This document shows positions 36,031-46,784 of a stretch of 64,000 nt of DNA, in pieces (the stretch's first letter is position 1; every line of letters starts with the position of its first letter). Both the position numbers and the translations under genes were made by a program. The stretch is from Homalodisca vitripennis. Lineage: Eukaryota; Arthropoda; Insecta; Hemiptera; Cicadellidae. The notes beneath the pieces were generated by a model, which did no database searches, was not told where the DNA came from, and saw only the letters and a program-made list of their open reading frames with translations. Where the stretch lies: NCBI RefSeq assembly GCF_021130785.1, contig NC_060213.1, positions 71,258,001-71,322,000 on the forward strand, given 5' to 3'.

Positions 36031-37420
36031 ACATATTATACACAGTTATGTAAATGCCGTGATGTAACAGATCACATATCATTTTTATAATTAAACTATA
36101 CTGTTTCTATTAATTGAAGTCAACTTATTTTCTATAAGGAGAAAACATAGTTTTTACGTGTTAAAAAATATCAAAATCATAAATACTAAATGCGATTAAT
36201 TTTAAAATACAATAATTTCCACTAGCAATTATTTAATAAAGTTATCAGTAACAGAATTAATCTTCTTATATGCTGTTGTTTGCAATATTGCTGAATTTTA
36301 AACCAAATCAATGAAATAGTTCTAATATAAATATAATTTCCTATGAACCTAATACATTTTACATCAAATATAAAAAAATACTAAATTAACACATACAAAT
36401 ATAATATACAGTCCTTATTTTTATCACGGTATTTGCGTGTAAAACATTTTTGTATAAAAAAACACTATTAGGCCATTATACGATTACTCTCGTTTATTGT
36501 GTTTTATCTCTACTGCAATACAAATACTTAAACTAACTTCTTACTAACATGTTTCATGCAGTTCAATTTAGGATATTCCTTGTTATACCATGCGTATTGT
36601 CTTTTATTTAAGTAATACTTTTCATTTATAGTAGTGTTTAACTGTTCAAATTTCAAATAAGTTATATATTAGTTGTTTAATCCAAATAATGTAACTGTGT
36701 TAGTAAAAATTTTAAAGTTAAAAAAGTGCAAAAGTTATTTAGGTTAAAACTAAAGTTATTTTAAGTTAAACAATTTTACTATGTAAACGCTATTCGGATA
36801 ATTGTACGTATCTCCAGATATAAAGAAATTGCTTAAAAACAAATCAATTAATTTGCGGTGGAGTATAAATAAATAAAATATACTTAGTATTTAAAATTGT
36901 ATTACATTTCAATGTAACCGCAATATTAAACGTTTTTACTTTTAATATAGGTGACTACAAAAAGTAAATATTAGTTGTATAAGGAATACATAAATAAGCC
37001 AATACAACGAAATAACGAATAAACTAACAGAACTTAATACTATTGCTTGATATAAATGTGGTGGAATGAGGAATTCTTACTCTCCACACTTTAAATACAA
37101 AGATACCATTGGATTTTTTCTTTGGTAGTTTACATTTAATTGGTCTTAGGAAGTCAGGTATGCAAAACTATACTACCAAACAAATAATAACTTTATATAT
37201 TTATTATTAAAAAAAGTTTAATAAAGTTTATATAAACTTTTATTTCTAATAAAAAGCTGTCTAAGCGTAAGGTCTCTAAAATTATAAAGTTTTACCACTG
37301 AAATACCCCAAATATTGTATGGTTGCACCAGACGTGATTTATGTAAAAGTCTGTAAAATAACATCGGGCCTATTCCTCAAAACATACAAATTAAACGATA
37401 AGGGCATTGAAAATAATGGA
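36031..37420. other. Non-coding spacer alignable to 57.7-59.44 kb
   Basis: ATTTGCGGTGGAGTATAAAT is specific to this copy, but CCAATACAACGAAATAACGAA, CAGAACTTAATACTATTGCT, AAAGATACCATTGGA and CTGTCTAAGCGTAAGGTCTCTAAAAT all have counterparts in the same order at 58.96-59.30 kb. The block duplication is therefore continuous and not limited to the islands. No gene. Confidence 0.6.
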
Positions 37421-37571
37421 TTCAGTACAGTAAGGCTACATAATGAAACAGAGGCCTGGCAGGGATGCAGTAACAGTGGGGGAGGAATGTACTTCTCTCT
37501 CTGACTCCAATTATTGATTCCTACTACCTGCTCATCGCACTAGAATGTGGATATTTCAGTTGCAATAATTA
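37421..37571 (-). repeat. Island M, copy 3 of 5
   Basis: About 140 of 150 bases match 59,447-59,596. The core 37,437-37,536 has only a few differences (CATAATGAAACAGAGGCCTG, GTGGGGGAGGAATGTACTTC, TCTCTCTGACTCCAATTATT). The reverse strand aligns without gaps for about 50 bases to the LINE-derived stretch next to the 43.1-kb copy, so this module may descend from a LINE tail. Confidence 0.85.
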
Positions 37572-38056
37572 AATCTGTATTTCACATTATAATGATAAGG
37601 TACGTTTATTTTGCATACTTTACGATCTACACAACCATTTTAATAATTTAATAAACTAAAGATTTTACAATAACCTTGGTACAACTTGAACGAAGGTGAT
37701 GCTATTAGCTGCAAGTCAGGTGTAACTTCTGGAAGACAACAATATTGGCTAAATCAATTAGGCTCATGTTTTATTCTTAATCTCGAGAATCTCTTATCTC
37801 TAACGATGATACACAGCCAGCAAGTGACATAAAACATTCACTTACACATGAATGATTTGTACAGGAAGAGCCTTTTTCATTTCTCCGTTGTATCTTCGAA
37901 TATTCTATGTTTCATAAAATACCTCACGGAAGAAGATTGCAAATACGTTTGTTTTTCGTAGTTATGTTTTAGGATTTTCAAAAGGTTCCAAAAGAAACAA
38001 AACACAATATTAAGTTAATAGTTATACTTTGACTTCAGTTCTCTAAGCAAAACCAG
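37572..38056. other. Non-coding spacer alignable to 59.6-60.04 kb
   Basis: GAACGAAGGTGATGCTATTA and CAGCCAGCAAGTGACATAAAACATTCA match GAACGAGGGTGATGCTATTA and CAGCCAGCACGAGATAAAACATTCA. No gene. Confidence 0.55.
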
Positions 38057-38200
38057 CAGTCACCCTCGAAAAACTAAACACAGAAGATAACAGACTGTTT
38101 GTACTCTGCCTGAATCATCAATCTCCTTGATAAATTAAACTTTGCTACTTTGTCTTCCTTAACTTAGAAACTGTCAATTACACTTTATAATTATCTGCAA
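38057..38200 (-). repeat. Island N, copy 1 of 2
   Basis: GAAGATAACAGACTGTTTGT, ATCATCAATCTC, TTGATAAATTAAACTTTGCT and ACTTTGTCTTCCTTAACTT match 60,041-60,187 at about 90%. On the minus strand both copies keep a frame of about 30 codons (VKEDKVAKFNLS[RK]RLMIQ...EYKQSVIF), with three codon differences: Arg/Lys, a silent Ile codon, and Ala/Ser. This is the best coding candidate among the islands, but it is too short to settle. Confidence 0.8.
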
Positions 38201-38590
38201 CTTTTGCTTTTATAGAAACACGACGTTTGGTTCTTTAACCGTTAAACATATTAATTTGAAATAAATGGAGATAAGATTTATGCATTTGATAAACTGTACT
38301 TAAAATATCATTTACAACCGAGATAAAAAGCCTGATAAAATAAAAACTACTTTCATTATCGTTTCTTTAAATTTAAATTATTTTTTAATGTGTGAAAAGT
38401 GTCAAGATTTGATTAATTTAGATTATTTCTTGTGCAGTATTTTTAACCATTTACTTTGCATGTATCCATTTGAGCGAGCTTAACAATATGTTTTCATTTA
38501 AGTGACCGATTTCTTCTCAATTTGAATATTTACATTGCACTTACACGTTCCCTTAATAGGTTATACGGAAAATCATGCATATAAAATTAA
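38201..38590. other. AT-rich spacer, no gene seen
   Basis: The match to the second block ends near 38,200. Confidence 0.4.
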
Positions 38591-38846
38591 TCATATTGTA
38601 AGACAAACGTAATTACTAGTAAAATAAAATTCATAGAATCGATGTACAGATGATTGCTGGAAAGGAAGTCTTGTATTACAATTCGAGACAAACATCCTCC
38701 CGGATGTAAGTGGATACGCACATCCGCCCAGACACCGATGTTGAACAAACAGGAAATGCTTGTTTAAGCAGCGGAATTGCTTATTTCTAAAAAACCGTGC
38801 GAAGATGTAAGGGACAGCCACGATGATATGAAAAATTGGTACTCAC

Positions 38847-39036
38847 CAATTATGATGCAGAGATTTGGCATAGACGTGGTCATAATGAGCTGGCGGGAGA
38901 ACAACATCAAAACTAAAGAACAGGGAGGAGAGGAGGAAGTCGAGGACGGGAATTCGAAAAGCGACGTTCGGGAGTGCCAGTGCTTGTGTTCGTGTGCGGG
39001 AAAAATATCTTTAGGCGTAATAAGTGTCAAGTGCAA
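38847..39036 (-). other. Possible exon with consensus 5' splice site
   Basis: A GC-richer stretch on the minus strand ends at G|GTGAGT (donor at 38,846-38,841), a full consensus. Two frames are open up to the donor. One starts at a non-ATG codon near 39,036 and is rich in Ser, Pro and Leu; the other runs about 55 codons and ends DHVYAKSLHHN. Neither is a family I recognise, so this could equally be an untranslated first exon. Low-complexity TA repeats begin only 30 bp upstream on this strand, which argues against a distant acceptor close by. Confidence 0.3.
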
Positions 39037-39063
39037 TAAAATGTAAGTAATTTTAGGATCTTA

Positions 39064-39064
<1 letters not shown>

Positions 39065-39139
<75 letters not shown>
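39065..39139. repeat. (TA)n microsatellite
   Basis: TA run of about 75 bases, broken once by TTTA. Confidence 0.95.
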
Positions 39140-39140
<1 letters not shown>

Positions 39141-40708
39141 AGGGTTCATTAATCTTTTACAATTTCAAGGTACCTGTACCTAATATAATGAAAAGAAATG
39201 TTCACAATTTCGAAAATGTAAATTTATGTAAATGTTTAGATATTTTAAAGAAAGTTTCTCACGTTAGTCCATGAACTCATATTTATTGCAAAACTACAAA
39301 ATTACTAGAAAATGTTATAGTGAATTAAATTAAAATAATTGTAATGAATAATTTAATATTAAACATTATTAATATCAAAGTATTAAGGTATTAAAATTTG
39401 TCCTAAATATGTCGGTTGACGTTATCAATTGTTAAATAAAATTTTTAATCAATTTAATGAGATGTTGTCACAAATAAAATATGTGTTGTTTCATTTGAGG
39501 GTGTTGTACTGCCAATGTAACCTATTATTAAATCCTCTCACAGCAACCCTTGCTCATAATATATTATAATATTTCACAACCTTAATCTAAACTAAACCAA
39601 ACTTACAAAACCTTACAATATTGAAAGAGTAACACCACTCTTTACTTATATTAGACAAATAATTAATTTGATCATATCTTATACATTATTAAACATAAGT
39701 TGCCTGCAGTACATTATTTGACCTTTTGCTACACAATTTTGTTGCGTGTAAAAAGGAAACGTAAACGTAAAAGTAACATACTGTGATAAACTGTAAGTAT
39801 ACGAGTACTCGTCCTCTTGGGATTGAAACACTGTACTAAATTGGAGATTAATATTCACAAGTTCTCCATTTATTATCCAATTTTAGTCTCATTTTGAATT
39901 TCAACTACTTTATCTTAATAATATTTATTAATGCAAAATTGTGTAAGCAGTTTGGTGCTTTTTTACTCTTAAGCAGACTATGGCACTTGAAGTGTTTGTA
40001 ATTATTTCTATATTCCTCAATAGTACAGCAGAATATGAAGAATTTTAACGCAGTTCTCAATATGATCACCTCCTACTCTATGTCTGTCAGTAAAATAAAC
40101 ATATCCTATAATTTGCCTAAACATTTCACCCACAATTTCTCCTTTATTATATAGGTGAAACGATTTAAAAAAACGATAAATGTATATTAATAGTTAAAAA
40201 CCTGTGACTTGTGTTGAGCCAGACTTCACTTGTTTGAGTTAATTTATTTAATCAATAAATGCATTTCACATAATGAGGAAATGAAGCAAAAATCATTATC
40301 CTGTCAGCGTACTGTATTAAAACCTAAATAGTTGTGTGTGAGCGATAAAGACTAAATGCTAGTAAAGTTAACTTTGAACAAATTGTATATAGGCTTTTTT
40401 TAACATAGTCTTTGTTTTCAGTACCTATGGTGTATTTTGTTTGTCTCTGCTTTTCAAGTTCTGCACTGACGAAAGAAGCGTCAAATTAGTGTTGTTATAG
40501 TGAAGTTGAAAGACGGTGTTAAAAATAATTCAGCATGTTCTTCCAAGCAAAGAATGAAAACGCCACATCGTGTGTCGCGTAACAGTCTTGCCTAATGTTG
40601 CTTGTAATATTTCAAGTCTTAAGCTCATTTCATTGGGATAGATGTTACTTTCTCTTGTGATAAGACATCAAATGATTGTAAAAAATTGATACTTGCTTAA
40701 TAAATAAT
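39140..40708. other. AT-rich spacer, no gene seen
   Basis: This and the preceding segment make the M-to-F distance 3.6 kb here, against about 1 kb in the other units, so extra DNA was probably inserted. No reading frame of note. Confidence 0.4.
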
Positions 40709-40756
40709 TGTTAAGAGTGACTATGGTGTTATTCACCACCATAGTCACTCTTAACA
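40709..40756. other. Perfect 20-bp hairpin
   Basis: TGTTAAGAGTGACTATGGTG (40,709-40,728) and its exact reverse complement (40,737-40,756) flank an 8-nt loop TTATTCAC. A perfect stem with a tiny loop is unusual in such AT-rich DNA. It could be a recent inversion-duplication, a miniature element, a small-RNA precursor or an assembly artefact. Confidence 0.8.
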
Positions 40757-41129
40757 CAAACAGTTTGTATATTGTGTCGACATACATACAGGTACACATA
40801 CAGAGATGGACATAAATGAAGTTTTTCCAAGCCCTTAAGTGATACGCTTCGCTGGCGCTCAGCTAAATAGGTAGTGTAGATCCCATTTATATAGGATATT
40901 ACCATAGAAAAGTACAAAATATTAAACACTATTTTCTAATTAGAATACCTTAGTCACTAATACAAAATATTACTTGTGAATGTAACCATATGTATCGATG
41001 TTATTAAAATGTTATTCGGAACCATGCGAGCTTTCTCAGAGGAAAATATGCTTTTCGAATATGTATGTCCTCTCTGATACAAAATAAAAGAAGAAAAGTA
41101 TTTATATTTTGAATTTTATTATATAAAAA

Positions 41130-41250
41130 TGAACAGCCAACGTAGCGTTCTGGATAACACAGAGAAGAGATCACGGTATTCAGGTACATTTTGATTCCAG
41201 ACAAGATTTATCCGTGTCATTCTCTTGGATTTAACGTGATGCGGCAGTCT
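41130..41250. repeat. Island F, copy 2 of 3
   Basis: CGTTCTGGATAACACAGAGA, AGAGATCACGGTATTCAGG, TTTTGATTCCAGACAAGATT, TATCCGTGTCATTCTC and GGATTTAACGTGATGCGGCA follow the order of the copies at 27.1 and 44.1 kb. Confidence 0.75.
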
Positions 41251-43095
41251 TCTCCTACTTTTCGATAACCATTGTTGATGTAACTGTATTTTCATAGTAA
41301 AAATAATATAAATGTACGTTTCCTTTCACATTTAAAAATATATTTTACGTGTGTTTAATGAAATAATTAAGTTTATACGTCTATATAAATTCTTTTTATA
41401 AAGTTTCCTTACTACACAATACCAATTATAAATAGTTATTATCAATTTATTTAAACAATTTACTATTCGAAATAGTATAATTTTAAATTTTGAATAATAT
41501 TAATCCCCATAAATCCCCATTTCGTAGTAAAATACATTTACAACTTGATATATACTAATTCATATGTTAACAAACACATAATTTCTGTATTTATTTCTGT
41601 ACGTCTGTCTATCTGTCAGTTCGTTAAATTACTGTGTTAAATTTAACTTTAAAGTTTTGCATGAAGTTTTATTAGAACATGTCAGTCTCCATCAGACGGA
41701 TGATTTTTACGACTAATTTTTACGGTGGTTTTATGGGCAATGTATAGTATTTACAATTACATTCGGATACAGTCAAGTTTAGGTGCGTTACTTCGATTTA
41801 GGTTAAATTGTATGATTTATAATATTTCGGTGCAGTCTTCTTTAAATTAATTAATGAACTGGTATGACTTAGACTTTACCCCTAAGCCCAAATCAGGAGA
41901 TCGCTTCCTATTGTCCTGTTCATATGACGTGAAATGTTTAAAAAATCCAAAGTGGGCGCCACGAGATAAAATAAAGATCTAGACGCTATTACGTGGTCTG
42001 CTAAAAACATCTTGTGTTAACCATATAAAAATCTTTAATAAAATAAACGTTACCTGTTGTTTAGCCACAAATTTCGTTTGTTTAGTGTTGGAAGATATAA
42101 TAACTTCAAATACATTAGTTTTGGTTTAAGGATTAATTAATTAATTTTTATTGTCCTCCTACTAACTAATTTAAAGGCATGTTTCATAAAATTATAAAAT
42201 TAATCATACTCTAAGGTAATAAATTATATAAGTGAATACATACGTTAATGGAAAATGTTATATATAAAGGTAAACATATAACTGTTTCAAAAAGGATTCT
42301 AAATTAATATGATATCAATCATAAAAAAGTATGTAATGTTATAAAAAGTGCCATAGTAAGTAAAAAGTTATATTGCACGCTTCATTGTTGAAATTAAATT
42401 AAAAATTAAATTCTTATGGAAATGTATTACCCTTACTAAGATACATGATACTAATATTAAGAAATATATCTAACATAAACGCGTTGTTTGTAGTAAAAAA
42501 CAAATTGCGTTTTAAACTTTGTCTAGTGAAGCTGGTGTAGTGCTATGGAATTTAAAGCATTGAATTCATTCGGTGTTTTTACCAATAAATGTAGGATGAG
42601 TTAAGGGAAATTTAAAAACAGAATTAGGAGTAGTATTCATAATATAGTGTTTTTGTTACTGCAGCGGAATGGTTATCAACTATTCCTATTCTACTATCCA
42701 TACTGGGGTTAAATGACGTTATTACTTTCCATAATTTATAATGTGACATGCATTGTTAATTAATCCACATGGCGATAATCATACGCGGTACTATTTTGTA
42801 TTAAAAATTTGTTTGTATTAATTACGTTTAGTTTGAATTTTATTTCATCACGATGGTGAGTTAGCTCTTTTAATAGTTTATGATTGACTTCATCGTTGAA
42901 ATAATGTACTCAAATTTCACTAACAATGAAAAACTGTAAGTTAATAAATGAATCTAAACTTAGGAAATAACTTCACAATGTATAACTTGAATTGAGTATA
43001 TGTATATCAGGATCTAATTTCTCAAACTATAGTCTACGTGTTTTATTTTTACCTTAAATAAACCTACGATATAGACATTGAGTAACGTAATGGCA
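41251..43095. other. AT-rich spacer with a possible P fragment
   Basis: 41,640-41,760 may be a diverged island P (TTTTTACGGTGGTTTTATGGGCAA against TTTTTTACGGTGGTTTTGTAGATAA at 57.56 kb). No gene otherwise. Confidence 0.35.
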
Positions 43096-43200
43096 AAAGG
43101 TTATCGGCTAAACAGAGATCCGTCGGAGATGTAGTCCCAGGAAGAGAAGGAATATAACTCTCTTAACAAATTCAATCTTTGATTTCCATTGCCGCTCGCC
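43096..43200 (-). repeat. Island M, copy 4 of 5, abutting a LINE fragment
   Basis: CGGCTAAACAGAGATCCGTCGG, GGAAGAGAAGGAATATAACTCTCT and AAATTCAATCTTTGATTTCCATTGCCGCTCG align to M at 37.4 kb. On the minus strand it is entered directly from LINE-like coding sequence (RNVINRKRRAAMEIKD). Confidence 0.55.
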
Positions 43201-43440
43201 TCTTTCGATTGATGACATTTCTACACCTATTATATATAGACTTATCCAGACTACCAAAGATGGTGTAGCGCTCCCTCGCTATTGAACGACATTAAAATAG
43301 CATGTGTTCTCTTCCTGCTCGTCACACATTCTACAAAGCGGATCATCCCGAATAATCCCGACTCTGTGAAGATCTTCCTCAGGTAATTAGACCCATAACT
43401 CGAGAAGACACCGATAAACTGATTGAAAAAGGTCAGACTA
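43180..43440 (-). pseudogene. Non-LTR retrotransposon (LINE) C-terminal fragment
   Basis: Minus-strand translation gives EEDLHRVGIIRDDPLCRMCD, then, after a frameshift near 43,295, CRSIARERYTIFGSLDKS. The CxxC...C pattern with a following ARER and FG motif is typical of the region after the reverse transcriptase in R1/Jockey-type LINEs of insects, as I know that family. Only this tail survives; stops and at least one frameshift break it. The frame runs on through RNVINRKRRAAMEIKD to a stop at about 43,182. Confidence 0.65.
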
Positions 43441-43939
43441 CACCACGGGAGAATGCGATTGTAGGACCATTCTGCTCTCTCACACCCGGATGCAGTGTTC
43501 TCTTTTGAGGAATAATATGATGATTAGATTTACCATAATGATTATAAAGGCATGTAATGTTCTGGCATATTAGAATATGAAAGGTTATTACAGTTCCTGC
43601 AATAAGGCATATTGTTTGTACGATTGTAGACTATATGAAGGATACTAATTGGTTGAAACGTTAAGTAACATGTACGGGTTTATAGGCTATTATTATTTTA
43701 AGGATATTATTGGTTAAGATTACAACTTTTAATATATTTCTCCCTTTTGAGGACGGTGATGTGCTTTATTTACATGTGTGACGGATCGTTTTAGGCTTTT
43801 AATCATAATAATGTATAGTTTGATGGTAAATTATAGATTTATATATTAACCCATCTGTACCAGCCTGTTTCAACAACAACACAAAAGTAGTGGTCTATCG
43901 GGTTTCTTTCTTCAAAGAAACTCTTTTTATTCATAAAGA

Positions 43940-43941
<2 letters not shown>
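43441..43941. other. Spacer; possible LINE continuation to about 43,500
   Basis: 43,441-43,500 remains less AT-rich and may extend the LINE fragment. The rest is AT-rich without features. Confidence 0.4.

Positions 43942-44028
<87 letters not shown>
43942..44028. repeat. (GT)n microsatellite
   Basis: Uninterrupted TG/GT run of about 87 bases. The poly(His-Thr) open frame on the other strand is its shadow. Confidence 0.97.
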
Positions 44029-44031
<3 letters not shown>

Positions 44032-44054
44032 CAATGCAAATTAGTGAAGTGAAA

Positions 44055-44245
44055 ACATCATTTTGTAATACGACGAGAAAGAAGAATAAATATGTATTTA
44101 CCGTCAAATTTTATTTCAAATAAATAAATATTCAACGTAGGGTCCTGGACAAGTCGGGATAGAGATTGTAGTATTCAGATCCGTTTTGAATCCGCACAAG
44201 TTTATCCGTGTCGTTCTGGATTTGACATGAAACGGCAAATTTGCC
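44055..44245. repeat. Island F, copy 3 of 3
   Basis: TTTTGTAATACGACGAGAAAG, TATTCAACGTAGGGTCCTGG, TTTATCCGTGTCGTTCTGG and GACATGAAACGGCAAA match the 27.1-kb copy in order. This marks the start of the second long block. Confidence 0.7.
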
Positions 44246-44796
44246 TTTTGTATTTCATTTAATACTAGTCTTACAAGTTTTTTTTTGTTAGTTTTAAGGT
44301 AAATCTAATAACGTTTTAACAGTGGTTTTCTTGTAAGTATTTATTTTAAATTCTGTCTTAATTTATTCAAACTTATTTAAAAAAGCAGTGAACCCCAAAT
44401 AGATCAAAAATAGGAAAATCAGATTGTGTTTGTAAACATAGATACATTTGCACATAATATAATCCATGATTGTATCATTTTGATCATATTTAACTTGTTC
44501 GTCCATTGCCACATTCATATGTATAATTACGGTTTCTAACTACAACCAATTACTGGATAAACATGAATATTCTGTTAAAATACAAAATAAGTAATCCTGT
44601 ACCTCCGTATTCAGTTTTGTTGTGGATTATTATTTAAAAATATATACCGCATACACATAAAGAAATTATTAAACAAATGGTGTAATATTCACCAGAACAA
44701 AACTCTCATATTGCAATATTTAATCTCCTATTCTTTAGATGTTTGAGTGAAGTTATTGTCTAGAGCAATACATTTTATGTGCCAACATCAGTAATT
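44246..44796. other. AT-rich spacer, no gene seen
   Basis: Nothing supportable. Confidence 0.4.
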
Positions 44797-44856
44797 GTGT
44801 TCTAATAATATTTATGTTTTACACATTTAGATCGAACATAAATATTATTAGAACAC
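44797..44856. other. Perfect 22-bp hairpin
   Basis: 44,797-44,818 (GTGTTCTAATAATATTTATG and TT) is the exact reverse complement of 44,835-44,856, with a 16-nt loop. Arm length and loop size are compatible with a small-RNA precursor or a miniature element. Confidence 0.8.
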
Positions 44857-44980
44857 TTTTAAGTTTTAGTTAGAACTATTTATCTTATTTTAGTAAAAAA
44901 AATATACAAAATATAATGGTCAAAGCTGTGCCATAGTGACAAAATGAAATACATAGTCACATACACATATATACAAACAT

Positions 44981-44991
44981 GCATGCATATA

Positions 44992-45025
<34 letters not shown>

Positions 45026-45036
45026 CATATATACAT
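44981..45036. repeat. Mixed (CA/TG)(TA)n microsatellite
   Basis: CATGCATGCATATATG, then (TG)n, then (TA)n, then CATATATAC. Confidence 0.9.
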
Positions 45037-46678
45037 TGTACATTTCCAACATAAAATATAAATATAATCGTTAAAATCAAATGACATAATTTAAAATTAT
45101 AATAACCAATGCATAATCTAAAAGTGGAATAATAATAATTTACTTAATACTTATAACAATTTACTTCAGATCTACCCTAACTAAAAATCCATAGTCTACG
45201 TTAAAACACGTTTTTCACAGATTACATAAGAAGATTTAAATGCGGTTTTAAAATAAAAACTGTGTTACTGATCAAATCATAATTTTTATAATAACATGTA
45301 TTTTACCTTCAAAGTGTTCTAATTTTGTTTCTAGTATTTGAACATATGCATACTTAGCAATTGTACTATAATTTTGGTTAAAATAAATATTCAGATAATA
45401 CTTTATACAATCTTTTTCATGTTCAACTCAAAAATATATTATAATGCTACTAGTAATGTTGTATAAGAAATTTCCTTCATCATTTTAAAACGTTGGTGAA
45501 GTTAAGGTGATTGAATAATATAGAATCTAACAACACAAATCTAACACAAATTTTACACTCCGTATTTTTCTGTCATTAGGTTTTATACTGATTACTTATT
45601 TTCTACTATCAGGGAACAGATGTTAGAGTAAAGTTAAGCGGAACAAATTGGAAAAGTTTCAGTTGTGGTTAAGGATATAGTTGGCTACGATCCCTCTTTA
45701 TCGCCACATTTCCTTTAATGATAGCGTTTGTGAAAACATTATATTATAAATAAATCCATAGTGCAGCCAGCCTCATTTTGTCCAAAATGGCAGTTTTAAT
45801 TTCAGACTCGTCGTGTTCAATTTATTATCTGCTATATTGGTAATACACACACTTATTGGAATTATTGGTAAATTTATTGGTTATTTATTTATTATTGGTT
45901 AATTTATTGGTAAATCTATAATTACAGTAAGTGTAACTTTATAAATTTTGATGTGCTTGAATCTTGTTTAATACACCATATTAATGGTTATACTGGTTGA
46001 ATAAAATGAATTCAAAAGATTATTATACAAAAATAAAACTTAAAAAAAAAAAACGAATTAATAACTTCCATAACTTTCGATCAAAACAGGTATTTATATT
46101 CTTAGTATTCAATTATGTATTTATTGTATTATTGACACAATAGTATTATAGTAACATAAAATGAGATAAAAAATTTAAATTATTTCCTGGATGCAAAATA
46201 GTTTTAAAACAGTCAATATATCCATAAACTTTACAAGAAAGGTTTGATTGTTAATACTCCAGCTCGTTAAAACATTCACTTAGGGTTATTATTTCTCTCA
46301 TCACAGAACTCTTTTAATGGTCTTGAGAATATCTTTCTATTTATAATGGGTTTTACGTTTATGACCTATTTAAAGGATAAGATCCAACAAATGCATCTGA
46401 ACAGTATAGTTTTTGGACTGCAGTAAAAATAACATTTTTAATATTTTATATTAACAGACATATTTTGTTACGTAGGAGTTAGATATGCTTAATAAAATGT
46501 ACGGGATTGATTCCTTAATGCTTAAATTATGCTTTATTTTATTCAAACTAGTATTTGAAAACCCTCCGAGAGTGCACGTACATGTAAACCTCAATGTATA
46601 TTCCAAATAATATGTGTAAGTAAGAATATTGTTATTATAAGAATACTTAGGCAGACTTGAGTCCTTTTAAATCACAGG
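45037..46678. other. AT-rich spacer with TTATTGG repeats
   Basis: 45,853-45,917 repeats ATTATTGGTTAATTTATTGG-like units several times. 46,540-46,678 aligns with 28.08-28.23 kb. No gene. Confidence 0.45.
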
Positions 46679-46784
46679 CGTGAAAGAGAAGAAATATTGT
46701 CCTCACGCTTCTAAAGGTTGAATAGAGGGTGGAAGGAGGATTCTGTGACAATATCAATACTGCGCCCCTAGAAACATTATGGCG
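46679..46784. repeat. Island G, copy 2 of 2
   Basis: See the copy at 28,228-28,335. Differences include CACGCTTCT for CACACTTCC and GCGCCCC for GCGTCCC. The match drops sharply after ATTATGGC. Confidence 0.85.

Noticed and set aside
43839..44039. Poly(His-Thr) open frame
   Set aside because: Translation of the (GT)n microsatellite.
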